Shown here in pieces: positions 48,433 to 59,913 of a DNA stretch of 64,000 nucleotides. Every line of letters starts with the position of its first letter. The stretch's first letter is position 1. The translations under genes were made by a program, and so were the position numbers. Below the pieces are notes generated by a model. The model saw nothing but the letters and a program-made list of their open reading frames with translations. It did not search any database and was not told the DNA's origin. Origin of the DNA: Marisa cornuarietis (Eukaryota; Mollusca; Gastropoda; Architaenioglossa; Ampullariidae); assembly GCA_004794655.1 (NCBI GenBank), contig SMMW01000019.1, forward strand, positions 1,561,501 through 1,625,500, read 5' to 3'.

Positions 48433-48700
48433 GTCCACTCACCCGCACGAACATACACTAACATACACAGAGGTGTGCATCATCACAATCATCGTCGTTG
48501 TCAGGCGCGAGGACGTCATTTGCCAGCTTCCGGTACGTCATCGATCCTCGTGCCTGCTGCGTGCATCCTCGACGTCCCTGGAGAGTGGCTTCATCTCCTT
48601 TGCTTCTCCTTCTTCTCTTGCTCTCGGAGTGGTCGAGAGTGCTCCAAGTGCGTAAGGTCAAACAGCGACCCTGGCCCTGGCACTGGCGTCACACACCTCC

Positions 48701-48756
48701 ATGACGTCCGGCAGCAGTCGGCCGCCACAAGGAACCAAACATTGGCTCTTTAAATG
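48701..48756 (+). CDS. Candidate alternative first coding exon (speculative)
   Basis: An ATG opens 18 codons plus two bases (MTSGSSRPPQGTKHWLFK). They end at ATG followed by GTGAGTGTT, a strong donor of the same phase as the 41649-41839 exon. Joined to the exon at 59914 it would give a short, non-cysteine-string N-terminus followed by Cys-Leu-Ala-Val-Lys. Vertebrate RGS20 is known to use alternative N-terminal exons, so the idea fits the family. Against it, the peptide matches nothing I know, the phase match has a one-in-three chance, and the donor lies at the edge of a tandem repeat that copies it. Confidence 0.22.
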
Positions 48757-48975
48757 GTGAGTGTTGAGAAACAACAGCTTTTTAAATGACGAGTAATGCG
48801 AGAGATTGGCTCTTTAAGTGGTGAAAGGTGCTATAGTAGCTCTTTAAACCGTGAAAGGTGCTATAGTAGCTCTTTAAATCGTGAGTGATGGGAGATAGTG
48901 GTTTTTAAGATTGTAAGTGATGCCAGCTAGTGGTTCTTTAAACGGTGGATGACGTCAGCTACTGCCACTTGAAAT
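48740..48975. repeat. Degenerate tandem repeat, unit about 32 bp, about seven units
   Basis: A phrase like GGCTCTTTAAATGGTGAGTG recurs near 48743, 48776, 48808, 48838, 48868, 48899 and 48932 with changes, spaced 30-33 bp. The last unit includes TGACGTCA (48950-48957). The first unit carries the GTGAGT donor of the candidate exon; later ones have decayed forms (GTGAAA, GTAAGT, GTGGAT). Confidence 0.85.
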
Positions 48976-49301
48976 GTTCAGTTCAGCAAAACTACCTTGT
49001 CTTTCTTTTCGCGTTGAAATAAGCTCAAAAGAAAAAGATAGCTCGAAAGTAGGGGCATGCATGCGTACACATCAGCCAACACACAAAACATGACAAATCA
49101 GGTACAATGGCTACCAATACACCAAACATATCACCCTGTCTAAAGCTAATGCTTTGATTCTGAGTATCCAGAGTGCCAAAGCTGACGACGTTGTTGATAT
49201 ATATATATATAAGCTGTTGGTATCAATCAGTAGCTCAGTCTGATAACACCATTTGCGCGCTAAAGACTCCTCCCTCCCTTCCCTCCTCCCTTCCCGAAAC
49301 C

Positions 49302-49397
49302 ATGTGGAGGCTGAATGAGCCACGTCCCCGTGTCTTTACCTTGCGACAGAGCAGCGATGCTTCTATGGGGCTGAGGCATTGCTTCAAAAACTTTGAG
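49302..49397 (+). CDS. Exon-like segment with strong donor (function unknown)
   Basis: ATG in good context (ACC before it) opens 32 codons, MWRLNEPRPRVFTLRQSSDA then SMGLRHCFKNFE, ending exactly at GAG followed by GTAAGG, close to an ideal donor (GT at 49398). The phase is zero, so it does not join in frame with the LAVK reading of the 59914 exon, though the alternative reading of that exon is also open. It might be the first coding exon of another transcript. I recognise no family. Confidence 0.25.
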
Positions 49398-49706
49398 GTA
49401 AGGTGCTGCAGCAAAACTATGGTCTGAAGGTGTAACTCTGATACCAGGTGCCAACAAAGGTTTTTACTGCCTGTGTAGGTGTTTAATGTTTCCCAGTGTT
49501 TATTTGTGTTTATTTCAGTAAGTGTTATGGCTGTGCAACTTGTTGTCGTGTCTGGAACAGTTCCGCGCAATGCTCAATTCGAAGAAAATAGGAAAGGGTA
49601 AAAAAAGAAAGAAAGGATAGTAAGTCCCCTTGGTGTAATTGTCTAGTTTCCTGTGTCATCTCTTTTATGGATTTTGCGTGATGGCGAGCCTTTTTTTCTA
49701 ATACGT

Positions 49707-49708
<2 letters not shown>

Positions 49709-49775
<67 letters not shown>

Positions 49776-49800
49776 TGGGTGGGTGGGTAGGTGGGTGAGT
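49709..49800. repeat. (GT)32 microsatellite followed by (GTGG)n
   Basis: GT units to 49773, then GAGTGGGTGGGTGGGTAGGT-type sequence. Confidence 0.97.
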
Positions 49801-50859
49801 GTGTCATGCATGAAGGTGGGAGGTGGCGCTATTATCTCCCTTCACCTTCGCTGTTATTCAAAGCTTTGAGAATTCTTAAACAGCGGTTTGAACATGTGAC
49901 CAATTTTTCTGATGTTGATTTATGTGGCATAGCACAGTAAATCTTCTCATGATCTTGTCTTCTTTGCACTAAAGAGTGTGTTACTCTGGGTTTTTTCCCT
50001 TCATATAAAAAAAACAAAAAGACAAACAAAGTGAGTCAACAGTTTCATTCGGTAATTTTGAATTTACCAACAGACTGAGTAGATATTGTCTTTGAAATCG
50101 GATGGTGACATATAAAATATTGTCCCTGATAAATAATAACTGTTTTTCTAGTCAAAGAAGGAGAAGAAATTGGTCAAGCGTACAGTTAGTGGCGTAACAA
50201 GTTCTTTCCGGGGATTAGGAATTGTTTAACATTACATTGCAAATTCCAACCGCAGAACCACAGACAGAAGGAAGAGATGGCAGCCATTTTCAATAAATTC
50301 CCTTCAGACGGATACTATGGTTTGCGAAAGATTTATTTTTTAAGAAAAAACACGGGCAGCGTCAAAAAAGTGTTTGTTGTTTGGTCTCCCTAATGACGAC
50401 TTCAGATGATGCATCATTATTTGCTGCTGTTGATCCCTTCTGTCCCCCGCCAATGTCCAGATCGGTCATTCCACTTCCTGTGAGGTGGCGCTGTGTGCTC
50501 AATGCTGCCATTGCTACGTGTCCTCTCCTGGTGGATGTCCTTCAGAATAGACGAAGTCTCTATGTCAGTGTTTGTCATGAAACGTCAGACGTCGACATTT
50601 TTGTCGGAGACCTCGTATCGTTCAAGAAAAAACGGGAGCTAAGGTTTGTCCTCTTGCATGTGAATGGGCCCGGATGTCTAGAGACTAGACGAAACTAGTG
50701 ATAACATTTACACTTGTAAAAGTTTACAAGTAGCTAAATGCTGTTTCCCTTGTTAAGGCATACATATGTAGTACACCAATGCTTAGAGGAAACAACCTTT
50801 TACGAGAGTCTTAATGTTATGTCTGCCCTTGTGAAGCTGGATGCTGTGTCTTTTGACAC
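49801..50859. other. Intronic sequence without recognised features
   Basis: A 105-codon plus-strand frame (50381-50698) has no good splice signals and no known domain. Nothing else is seen. Confidence 0.4.
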
Positions 50860-51190
50860 ATTTTGCAGGTAAATATCAGTTGTACATCTTACAGCTGCAT
50901 ATCCTTTGATATATCTTGCAGCTGTATGTTTTGACGTGTCTTACAGCTGTGTATCTGTTTTTACATCTCACAGCTGTGTGTCTGTTGAGATATTTTACTG
51001 CTGTATATCAGCTTATATACCTGACAGCTATGTATTTGTTTATATATCTTACTGCATGTTTCTGTTTATATATCTTATTGCTGTGTATCCGTTTATACAT
51101 CTGTAACTGATATGGCATCTTAAGACTGCATATATATATATATATCGACATGTCTGACAGCTCAAATGTTGATATATCTTACAGTTTAAA
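50860..51190. repeat. Degenerate tandem repeat, unit about 30 bp, about ten units
   Basis: A phrase like ACAGCTGTGTATCTGTTTAT then ATATCTT recurs at about 30-bp spacing. Because 30 is a multiple of three, two plus-strand frames read as repeated Tyr/Ser/Cys/Val blocks; these are repeat artefacts. Confidence 0.85.
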
Positions 51191-52068
51191 ATCTTTCCAA
51201 AAGTATGAAAGACCTTCCTCTACAAAACAATCTGTATAATGGTAATAATATATATAATAACAATGGTATAGTCACTACCAAATGGTGTATTGTTAGTGTT
51301 TAAATCAATCAGTCTATCCATCTCTTCTATCCTTCTGTCTGCTCACGGCCCTCTAGGCAGACCTGCGCACATTCACATATGGACATCTCGTGTTCATACA
51401 TGGGCATAAACAGGCATTTTCCTCCACCCCCTCTTCGTGAGCCCCATAAATTTCGTCTTTTCCTGTCACAAATAGTTTTGTACGACTGAGATTTGATACA
51501 GGATAAAGGATGTGTGTGGGTGCGAGGATGGAGTGGGTGTGCCAGTATATCAATATGTATATACATATATTGAAAAACCCATATATAGCGACTGCTGTAT
51601 CTCTCTTAAATACATTAACCTGTTTTGGTTGAACCCACAAGCTCCTGCCTTAGTTTAAATAGCTCTTAATGAAATGAACTCTCGGGCTGTGCATGATAGA
51701 TGATAGTTGATATCGTGTGTATGGTTGGGGGATTGGTGGGTGGTTGAGTTGGAAAGCTGGTGAGTCGGTGCGGGCAGGTTGCTGGGCGGGCGGGCAGGTT
51801 GCTGGTGGGCGGGCGTGAGTGTACAGAAACATATGTCTATTCCATATAGTGATATCAATGATATTAATGTGCATATACAATAAAGTGCTGTTTTTTTATA
51901 AGTTCGGTCCCTTCTTGTGTTGAAACTGATGTTTCACCCTAGTTCCAAAAGGTCAAATACTTCAATTCTCTTTTTCTTTCTCTTTCACACACACACACTC
52001 TCTCTCTCTCTCTCTCGCGCGCGGTCAAATATATACATGGACACACCACCAACCATTAGAGCCCCCTC

Positions 52069-52099
<31 letters not shown>

Positions 52100-52499
52100 A
52101 AGAGCTCGTGCATGCTTATGCGCACAGACACACGCACCAGTCAAAAACACCTTCATCCAGTCAGCAGACATGAGCAGCCACGCCCATCTCAAAGTATACT
52201 TATCTGACGTCATTCGCAATGACTAGCGACTGAAAGGTGAAACGTTTTACTTTTCTCACTCAGAAATAAAAGCAAACAAACAAAAAGCCCAAAACAAAGT
52301 TTTAGAGAAGGTCCATGCGGTGTATACATTTCAGACCAACAGCGCAAAAGTGGTCCAGTTGTATCCTTCTGAAAGTGCGTCAGCAAAGCTCAGCTGCTGC
52401 GCATCGGCAGAATTCTGCATTCAAAACAGTTTATTATAGGGAAGAATCAAATAAACATGGGAGCTACTCACGTGACCTTACGCTGCATCAAACGGATGA
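51191..52499. other. Intronic sequence with simple tracts
   Basis: CA/CT/CG compound tract at about 51986-52022, CA tract at 52073-52097, GGTGGG/GGGCGG-rich patch at 51725-51815, and TGACGTCA at 52205-52212. No gene is recognised. Confidence 0.45.
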
Positions 52500-52568
52500 T
52501 GATTAATCTGCGCGACTTTGGGTTTGGACCACTCCGCTCTAACCACTAGGTTAGTTATCCACCTCTAC
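52500..52568 (-). mobile_element. tRNA-derived SINE head fragment
   Basis: On the minus strand GTGGATAACTAACCTAGTGG starts a tRNA-like head, with an A box-like part at 52540-52552 and a B box-like GGTCCAAACCC at 52520-52530. It is a truncated SINE head, or a tRNA pseudogene; the rest of a body is not visible. Confidence 0.6.
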
Positions 52569-53831
52569 CCAGCATTTAAATATATAAATATGCCAATACT
52601 TCAGTCATCTTGCCAGAAGGATATTCTCTGCGAAGCGACCAGGTGGAGCATATCTGCTAACGCAGATTTTCAGTTGAACGACTAAAGATGGATTAGACAG
52701 AGACACTGAGCTGGTTGCTCTTCCATGCAAAAGTTAAACCCTTTGAAATGTTAGTCGCTTCAGCCCCCTTGAACTGTTCATGTGTAATCTGTGCCTTAGT
52801 GAGGAAAATGAAACATTGAAACACCAAAGGAATTCTTGAAAGGTCTATATACACGTTTGAGTCTCGCGTGGTACAATAAGTGTTTGTATAATTAATGTGT
52901 AGGGATGCTTGAATGCAGATACAAGGATGGGTGGGCGGGTGTGCATCGGTTAATTTCCATTTTAATGCTTTCACTATTTGTGATGGTGGACTCGGTGAGG
53001 AAGTTAGTGTTGGTGATTTTGCTCTTTCTCTTCTGGAAAGTACTGTAATGATTAGTTTGATTACTGAAGGGCGTTTAGTTTGGTGTTGACGACTTTGTTC
53101 AGGAAGAACGTGACGGTAGCTGATGACGGAGCTGGGTAATAATAATAATAATAGTATAATCTCCTACTACATCACCGAGGTCATCCGAAAGTTATTCCTC
53201 CCTGGGTGCACCTTTTTAAAGTTCCTATACTTTTTCTCTCTCGTTTCATCGTTTTCTTATTTCTTCCCTCATTATCCCACATTGGTGTGACCGTTAACCG
53301 GCTTTAGCCTTGGTATAAGATTTTCTCGATGATTTGAACAAAACTCCTCTTTTTTTTCGTCGTCATTTGTTATAGCTAGATAAAATATAACGTGAAAGAC
53401 TGGCCTGAGATTTTCATTTTAATCACAAACAAATCACAAGTGCTTCCATCACGGAAAATCCCCCAAAAAAGGTGATCATCCCAAGAATTTAGAATAAAGC
53501 GTAACAAACCAATATGATGCACATCCTGAGGCTTCGTCATGTCTAAACCTGCAAATGTTTCATAGCTTACCATAGAAATCACACACGTCAGCTGCACGCA
53601 AACCGCATGAAATCCGCAAGTTGCCGAGGACAGCTTGATCCGAGCGACGTGCGCTTTATCAGGACAGGGGGCGGCAGATGCTGGCACACCGTCACACTTC
53701 TCCTCCTTGTCGTGGTATTGATTTCTTCTTAATTTTTTTTTTTTTTTTTAGGATGGGTTAATTACCAATCATCAGAAGACACAGCGCGCCAGTGCGAACG
53801 GAGACGGTAACAGCTAACGCGTGCTGCTGGT
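52569..53831. other. Intronic sequence without recognised features
   Basis: Includes an ATA triplet run at about 53137-53152 and a T run at about 53732-53750. No gene is recognised. Confidence 0.45.
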
Positions 53832-53878
53832 CTTGACATCTAGCGGCACAACGTCACTGAGCACGCATGCGCACAAGA
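53832..53878. repeat. Direct repeat, copy 1, with NRF1-like core
   Basis: CTTGACATCTAG, ACAACGTCACTGAGC and ACGCATGCGCACAAGA in order. It is nearly identical to 54443-54487, 611 bp away, apart from a two-base insertion. Confidence 0.9.
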
Positions 53879-54159
53879 TACACAGAGGCTAATTTGACGG
53901 ACATTTGATAGCTCAGGGGCAACGAGTACCTTCTGAGGTGTAAAATGAAGCACGGAAAGACTGATTGAACATGGCCTTACGATAGAAGGTGTGGCGACAG
54001 CCGGACACGTGTCACTAACCGTCCAGCACTTTATAGGGTGTCATTTGTTATATTTGTATTCGTGTAGCCGTGTGCATTTCGTGTCCCGAATGTGTCTTCA
54101 GTTCTATAGAGTTATCAGTTCTTTAGAGTAGGAAGCATACGCCAACGACTGCAGCGAAT

Positions 54160-54418
54160 AGGTGACGGTAAAGGTCGTTCACTAATCTTTTCAGTTGCAA
54201 GGGACCTCACTTTTCTCGGGGCCAGCTTTACGTGAGGGCGGTGCCCATTTTCTCTCCCTCGCTGCCGTACCTTTACCAACTCTTTCAGGAGTCAGGTACC
54301 CATTGCCGCCAGTTGGGTCGACAGGGTAAAGTTTTGCTGCGCTACTCGGGTAGCGAACCGACGCGCCTCTCAGTTTGGACGCCAGCGCTCTAACCACTCG
54401 GCTATCCGCGGTAACAGC
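54160..54418 (-). mobile_element. tRNA-derived SINE, family A, with 8-bp target-site duplication
   Basis: Minus-strand copy of the 19530 element: A box TAGCCGAGTGG (54394-54404), B box GGTTCGCTACC (54349-54359), then CTGTCGACCCAACTGGCGG, GGGTACCTGACTCC and GGCCCCGAGAAAAGTG in order, ending AACGACCTTTACC. CAGCGAAT at 54152-54159 and 54419-54426 is the target-site duplication. It lies in the RGS intron, antisense to the gene. Confidence 0.92.
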
Positions 54419-54442
54419 CAGCGAATGTGAGACTTCAGTGGC

Positions 54443-54487
54443 CTTGACATCTAGGCACAACGTCACTGAGCACGCATGCGCACAAGA
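54443..54487. repeat. Direct repeat, copy 2, with NRF1-like core
   Basis: Partner of 53832-53878. It lies just outside the SINE, so the duplication is not part of the SINE. Confidence 0.9.
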
Positions 54488-57400
54488 AAAACAAGGAATT
54501 TAGGAAATACCAAAAATAATGCCGGTGGATTAACTTTCTTCAGAGATCTCTCTCTCTATATATATATACACTGATCTCTGCTTTGTTCAATCGTGCCGTG
54601 CAAACTTCGTCTCCACACCACACTCAAGAATTTTCAGAATCGATTGTTATCCAGTCACTTATCCACAGTACAAACAAGTCTTAGACTTTCAGTAACACGA
54701 AGAGATCTCCTTACAGCAGTGGCAACTATTCAAAAGCACGAGTTTATACAATTCCTGGCAAAAAGATCAAGCACCAGATATGCAACATCAACGGTTTCTA
54801 CACCGTCTGGTCTACAAGTAACTTCGTGACTCCGTCACAAACACATCATCATCAGTCTTTATCCTTATCCAGCACAACGGCAGAAAAAACTGACAGAGTG
54901 AAGGCACAATTGATGTGTGTTCTCGAAACAGCTAAAAAAAAAAGAAATGAGGGCGATAAACGTATTGGTAGCTGAAACGGGAACACGTGCGAGTAAGTAA
55001 ATAGTAAATTTTGCATGCAGCTAAATGAGGAAGAAATAAGTTTTTAATGGTATAAATGAATGTTTTTAAACGTCATTATCAGCAGTAAGATGTGACAATA
55101 AAACAAAAATATATTGATGAAAATTAACCATCTATCAAAAAAACAGGATTTTACGTAAGACAAACGCACATTTGAAATGTGTTTATATTTTAACAATAAT
55201 ACACATGACAAATTCACTCAGATCCGCCCACTTAGTAACAGAAAATCAATAATACAACGTAGACTGCAGTGACCCTGATTATTGTTCATTAAAGTTTTGG
55301 AGAAGATTTACTTACTAGTCTGTCGATTGAATTGGGATTGGACCCTTTAATTTTTATTTTAACCAGTCGAAGCTTCTAAATAAAGTTCAAATCAGTAGGG
55401 CTGTATCCCAAAATCAGCTGTTTCATTTTCTGGGCCAAAAATCGCTTCCTGAACACGACAACCTGAGTGATGTTTGTTCATTTGGCTCGAAGACTTGCAT
55501 AGATTTGCTGAACGGAGACATACTCGCTGTTACAAATACTGCTTGCACGCAACAGAACTCTTCAGTACAGGAGAGCAATTTTCTTCTGTTTTTCTAATGG
55601 CAGGTGGGAATGTCGATGTTTGAAGGCTTAAATCTTGAAAAATTCTCAAAATTATGCACTCATATGTTTGGAATTATTAATTTAAAATCAACTTAACCCG
55701 ATCATAAAGAAAATTTGCTGCACCCGTGTTGTCCTTTAAGTTTTAGTTTATCTGGGATCCAGTTACTTGGGTAAGGAGTCTGCTCTCTTTATCTCCTTAC
55801 CAATGTAAAAGTCAATCTCCCAATATGATGAATTATTAAAATAATTTATTCTTCTAATAATGTATTTGTATCTACTGTTATTAATGTCTTTCTAACCAAA
55901 ATAAGATGGTAAATCATTTAGAAACTTTCTGACAATCGGGTATTGAATACAGATTAGGGATCTATTTTCTTTCTAATTAATGCGCATTATGAAAGGGCAC
56001 TTGATGGCATTTTAATTGTGTTTATGAAACCTACTTTGTCAAGAAAACTAACGAACCATTGGTATAAAACTGTAGCTCGTCTCGTAGTTAATCTTCTCTA
56101 TATAAGAGTGTGTTACTTGTTTTTTCGCCATGGTGTAATTTCAGTTAGAAGGCTAATAAATTGCTAACAATTGGTTACGAAAAGTAGTTTAAGAAAAAAA
56201 AATTCATAAACGAATCAATTTCTTTGCCATAAGTTAGACAAGTTTACTTTGTTTTCCTGTACGTCTATATTTATCATTTGTGTTTGACTCTTAATTTGAG
56301 ATTTCTCTTATTTCGTCATTTTTCTTGAGGAAGGAGAGACCTCAATAAAAGACATCTAAACCAAAACTCAGCCTAAGCAAACAGTGCACTAAATTTGTAT
56401 GCTGTGTGTCACTCATCACCATCTTTAATGATTGCTATGACTGCTTTGCATTAGAGCTTTATTTTGTCTTCTCAGATTCTGTTAGAGTGGTGCGTAAGGC
56501 CGTGCGTGCGTGCGTGCGTGCGTGCGTGTGTGCGTGCGTGTGTGTGTGTGTCGCGGGCTGTAACTCGTACAAGGCCCCTAAAAATGTCAAAATACGTCAT
56601 ATTTTATTAGTGACGTCACCGATCTCGTGGGTCATAGGGAAAGAAAATGACGCCAGAGTGAGAACAAGATGTTGTTATGTGGCTGTAGACGTGTCCTCAA
56701 CATGTGTAATCAGTAAGTTTGGCCGGCAAAGCGTATATCTATTCCATTTTTACAGTCCTAATAACGATTTTCCTGAAATGCAATTTGTAGCCCTTTAACT
56801 TCGAAGCTCCATTTTGTAACACAAAAAAACAATTCGAAACATTTAGCAAAATCTTCTTTTACTTTGGTATTTCAAAGTCTGCTGCCTATTGTTTACACGA
56901 GGTAGTGATAGACAAAAATATTTTTTACAATGTCAGTTTTCGAAGGCGCAGGTTTACAGAAAGTGGATTTGCTGTTTCTCACTGCAGACCCACCCACAGT
57001 ATTTTTTAGAACTAATGTCTAGTATACTTTCTCCATCAGTGAGACGACATCAAATACATTTTATTGCTATATACCGGGTTATAAATATTCAAAACTTTGA
57101 AGCAAAACTTAGGGATTAGCTGTTTTCAAAGTTTATTATTTGCCCCTTTACACGCACTACAGATCTCACTACGTGTCAGGCGTAGAGAGTAAGTGATGAC
57201 CAACACTCATGTGTCCTCGGATAATCGTTATTTTTCGTCCTTTAGCAGAAGTTTTAGTGGGATAGAAGATAAAGTTAATTAACTTGTATTACATATTTAA
57301 TGTTTTTAATGAGTGGCACACTTGTTAGTTTGTAACATTTTAAATATTTCTGCATAGGCTATGCATTTGTGTTTCATTGTTTATTATTATTACTTCCACG

Positions 57401-57797
57401 ACCACCAAGGTAGAGTAATTAGTTTTGATGACAATGGTAGATTGATTATCAAACTGGTCAGAATATTTTGGAATGAAGTTAGTTATTTTATTCTAATAAT
57501 TTCTTTTTGTATTTATTACTTTATTGTTTCTTCCTGTATGCGATTGCGTCGATCGATGTTCAGGTGATCTACACGTTACAACTGTAACGCTTAACACCTC
57601 AGTTTTTACTCAAAAATTGTAGCTGGAGTGGCTATATTATTTTTTATTTCACATAGCATACTGTTGGATAATTCATGTGCTTAAAAAAAAAAAAAAACTT
57701 CAATAAGTATGTATTTTCAGAAGGTGCAGTAGACTAACTGCTCTTGGGTTCGACTGTACTTAGCACGGAAAATTGCTGGTTTGTTTCCTGTTTGGAT

Positions 57798-57798
<1 letters not shown>
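54488..57798. other. Intronic sequence without recognised features
   Basis: AT-rich. It holds a (GCGT)n tract at about 56498-56530 and TGACGTCA at 56611-56618. Frames at 54593-54829 and 56406-56798 have no known domain. Confidence 0.45.

Positions 57799-57845
<47 letters not shown>
57799..57845. repeat. (CA)n microsatellite
   Basis: About 23 CA units. Confidence 0.97.
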
Positions 57846-57846
<1 letters not shown>

Positions 57847-57920
57847 ACTAACAGAACATTGTCTAATAGATGCACATCACAGCTGTTCATTTAATTAAGT
57901 TCATGCGAAGCCCCAAATAG

Positions 57921-58144
57921 ACTTGGGGCATCCGTTTGTCTAGTGGTTAAAACGATTGTCACGATTGTCAGTGAGAGGTTCAGATCGCGTCTTGGGACAC
58001 TCTCTGTATGTGACACCTGTTCGTAGGGGTGGGCGTCGGGGCTTTTTCCAGGTACTCTGGTGTCCTCCCTCTCCTTTCCCCCCATAGAGGGAAATCGCTT
58101 CAAGGTGGATGCCCTTTCCTAATAAATAAACCAACCAGCCAACC
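57921..58144 (+). mobile_element. tRNA-derived SINE, family B, copy 2
   Basis: A box-like TTGTCTAGTGG (57937-57947) and B box AGGTTCAGATC (57976-57986). The body has TGGGACACTCTCTGTATGTG, ACACCTGTTCGTAGGG, CCAGGTACTCTGGTGTCC and CAAGGTGGATGCCCTTTCC. The tail AATAAATAAACCAACCAGCC parallels copy 1 at 29300-29540. A nine-base ACGATTGTC is duplicated in tandem inside the head. Confidence 0.87.
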
Positions 58145-58667
58145 CTTGACACCATTGGCAATATGATTCAGGTTTTGATACGATGTCAAAAAGCGTGTAC
58201 ATCACTACACGTAACACTCTGGTTCATAGTGACGATTGTGAGGGTGGTTGAGTTTTGACGTTAAAATGTACAGGGAGAAATTTACCAGGTAAACAATATC
58301 ATAGCTTGTTTTTCATGTCAAGTCTAATCATACTTCACCTTTGCGTTTTGTTTTCCTTGTGTCTCATTTTGTAATTTTCATGTCCTCCTAAAATAAACTT
58401 TTCTTTAAATGAGATATGTTTTAACCTGTCAATATAACCTTGGACCAACGAAGTGCACGTCCTTCGTTTATGTAAAGTATTACTCATCTTGCAGTAAAGA
58501 TATGTTAAAGAGCATTGATACACTCTTTTATCATCGTCGTCATAGTAGTAGTAGTAGTAATAATAAACATTGGTGACACACATCCCTTGAACTTGGAACT
58601 CAAGTATACACACATATATATATATATATATAAACTCATTACAATTAAACACCATTTAGTTCTGTTA
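58145..58667. other. Intronic sequence
   Basis: TAG/TAA triplets at about 58545-58565 and an AT run at about 58614-58632; nothing else. Confidence 0.45.
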
Positions 58668-58855
58668 TTCGGCCAACCGACCTAAACCAAGTGTGAGCTA
58701 GGTTGACTTACCTAGAATGGCCCGCTAAACGCAAGCTGAGCTAGGTTGTCGTACCTAGAATGGTCCACTAAACCCAGGCTGAGCTGGGTTGTCTGACCTA
58801 GAATGGTCCACTAAACCCAGGCTGGCCTAGATTGGTGTATCTAGAATGGCACACT
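58668..58855. repeat. 43-bp tandem array, about four units
   Basis: CCTAGAATGG starts at 58711, 58754, 58797 and (with one change) 58840, an exact 43-bp period. Each unit also has CTAAACCCAGGCTGAGCTAG or a close variant, then GTTGTC. Confidence 0.95.
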
Positions 58856-59296
58856 TTTGATGTCTTCCAATTCCCTTGCCTTCTCCTTCTGCTTCCATTT
58901 TCAGAAGCATCGGTGGGCAAGTCTTGGCAAGACATCATGTGATTAAAAAATAACGGCCATCCCCCCACGTCCACACCCCTTCCTTGATAACAGATGCTCA
59001 TGTTGGCCCGTCATTTTAATTGTGACAAGAGATAGTAGCTAGGGTGTTCATTGTGTTTTCAGGACCCTTCTAAAGAACTTAGATGTCGACGACTTCAATT
59101 GTCGTCTCAAAGTCAGTTGTCGGAATCCAGCCTTTGGACTCATACAACGGGAAGGAGATGACCAGACTGCTGCACAGTTTTAGTTTGGTCACGAAACTGA
59201 TGTTGCTAACTCCATATTAGTCGATAATTAAACAAAGATTCCCGTTGCACACTTGATCAAAAATAGTTATCGTTCGTCTTTTGCTTCTTTTCTTCA

Positions 59297-59333
<37 letters not shown>

Positions 59334-59529
59334 TTTCAACTGCGATCAAAAATTGGGTATTCTGAAGTGAGTGCATTTATATTTTGTACGTTTTGTCATT
59401 ATGTGATGGCAATACTGGTAATAGCACAGGTTAAACCTACGATTCGTTTAATCATCATCAGCAGCAGCTCTCTGCTCGCCAGCGCCATATAAATACCACA
59501 GCATTGCACAGTTGTTATGAGAAACACGT

Positions 59530-59765
59530 TTTAAGTGAATGGGTGAGTGAGTAAGTGACTTGCTGACAGGTGATCGATTGACTGACAGACCAACTATGTG
59601 AGTGATTAGATAACTGACTGGGTGGATGACTTGGCAACTGATTGCAGGGGAGATAAATAACTAATCGACGGACTAAGTGTCTGGATGGGTGACAATGTAA
59701 TTGATTGACTGTTTGGGGTGACTAAGTAACTGTCCGACTGACAGGGTTACTGACTAACCAACTCG
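59530..59765. repeat. Cryptic (TGAC/TGAG)-rich simple sequence
   Basis: GTGAGTGAGTAAGTGAC, GATTGACTGACAGACC and GTGACTAAGTAACTG-type phrases run for over 200 bp without a fixed period. It ends about 150 bp before the RGS exon 2. Confidence 0.7.
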
Positions 59766-59913
59766 CAAGAAAAGTAGAAAAGATCTCACAAACAAAGATC
59801 ATGTTCACACAATGCTTCCCACAGTTTGTTATATTTCATCTTGTGGGAATGGATAAAGCGTTAACATTCATTATTGTACTCACAATTATTGTTTTCTTTG
59901 GGGTTTTTTTCAG

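Larger units (their letters stand above)
41840..59913 (+). other. Candidate 18-kb intron of the RGS-like gene
   Basis: It begins GTGAGTGACGTCA and ends with a branch-point-like TACTCAC (59877-59883), a T-rich tract and CAG (59911-59913). It holds minisatellites, SINEs, microsatellites and two donor-bounded exon-like segments. No segment coding for the CCCCSCSC string seen in vertebrate relatives was found within it, so either this species has a shorter string or a microexon has been missed. Transcript data would decide. Confidence 0.5.

Noticed and set aside
50906..51110. Two plus-strand frames with repeated Tyr/Ser/Cys/Val blocks
   Set aside because: They come from the 30-bp tandem repeat, whose unit is a multiple of three; both frames are open for the same reason.
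56406..56798. 130-codon plus-strand frame
   Set aside because: It is held open by a GCGT/GT simple repeat and has no domain or splice support.
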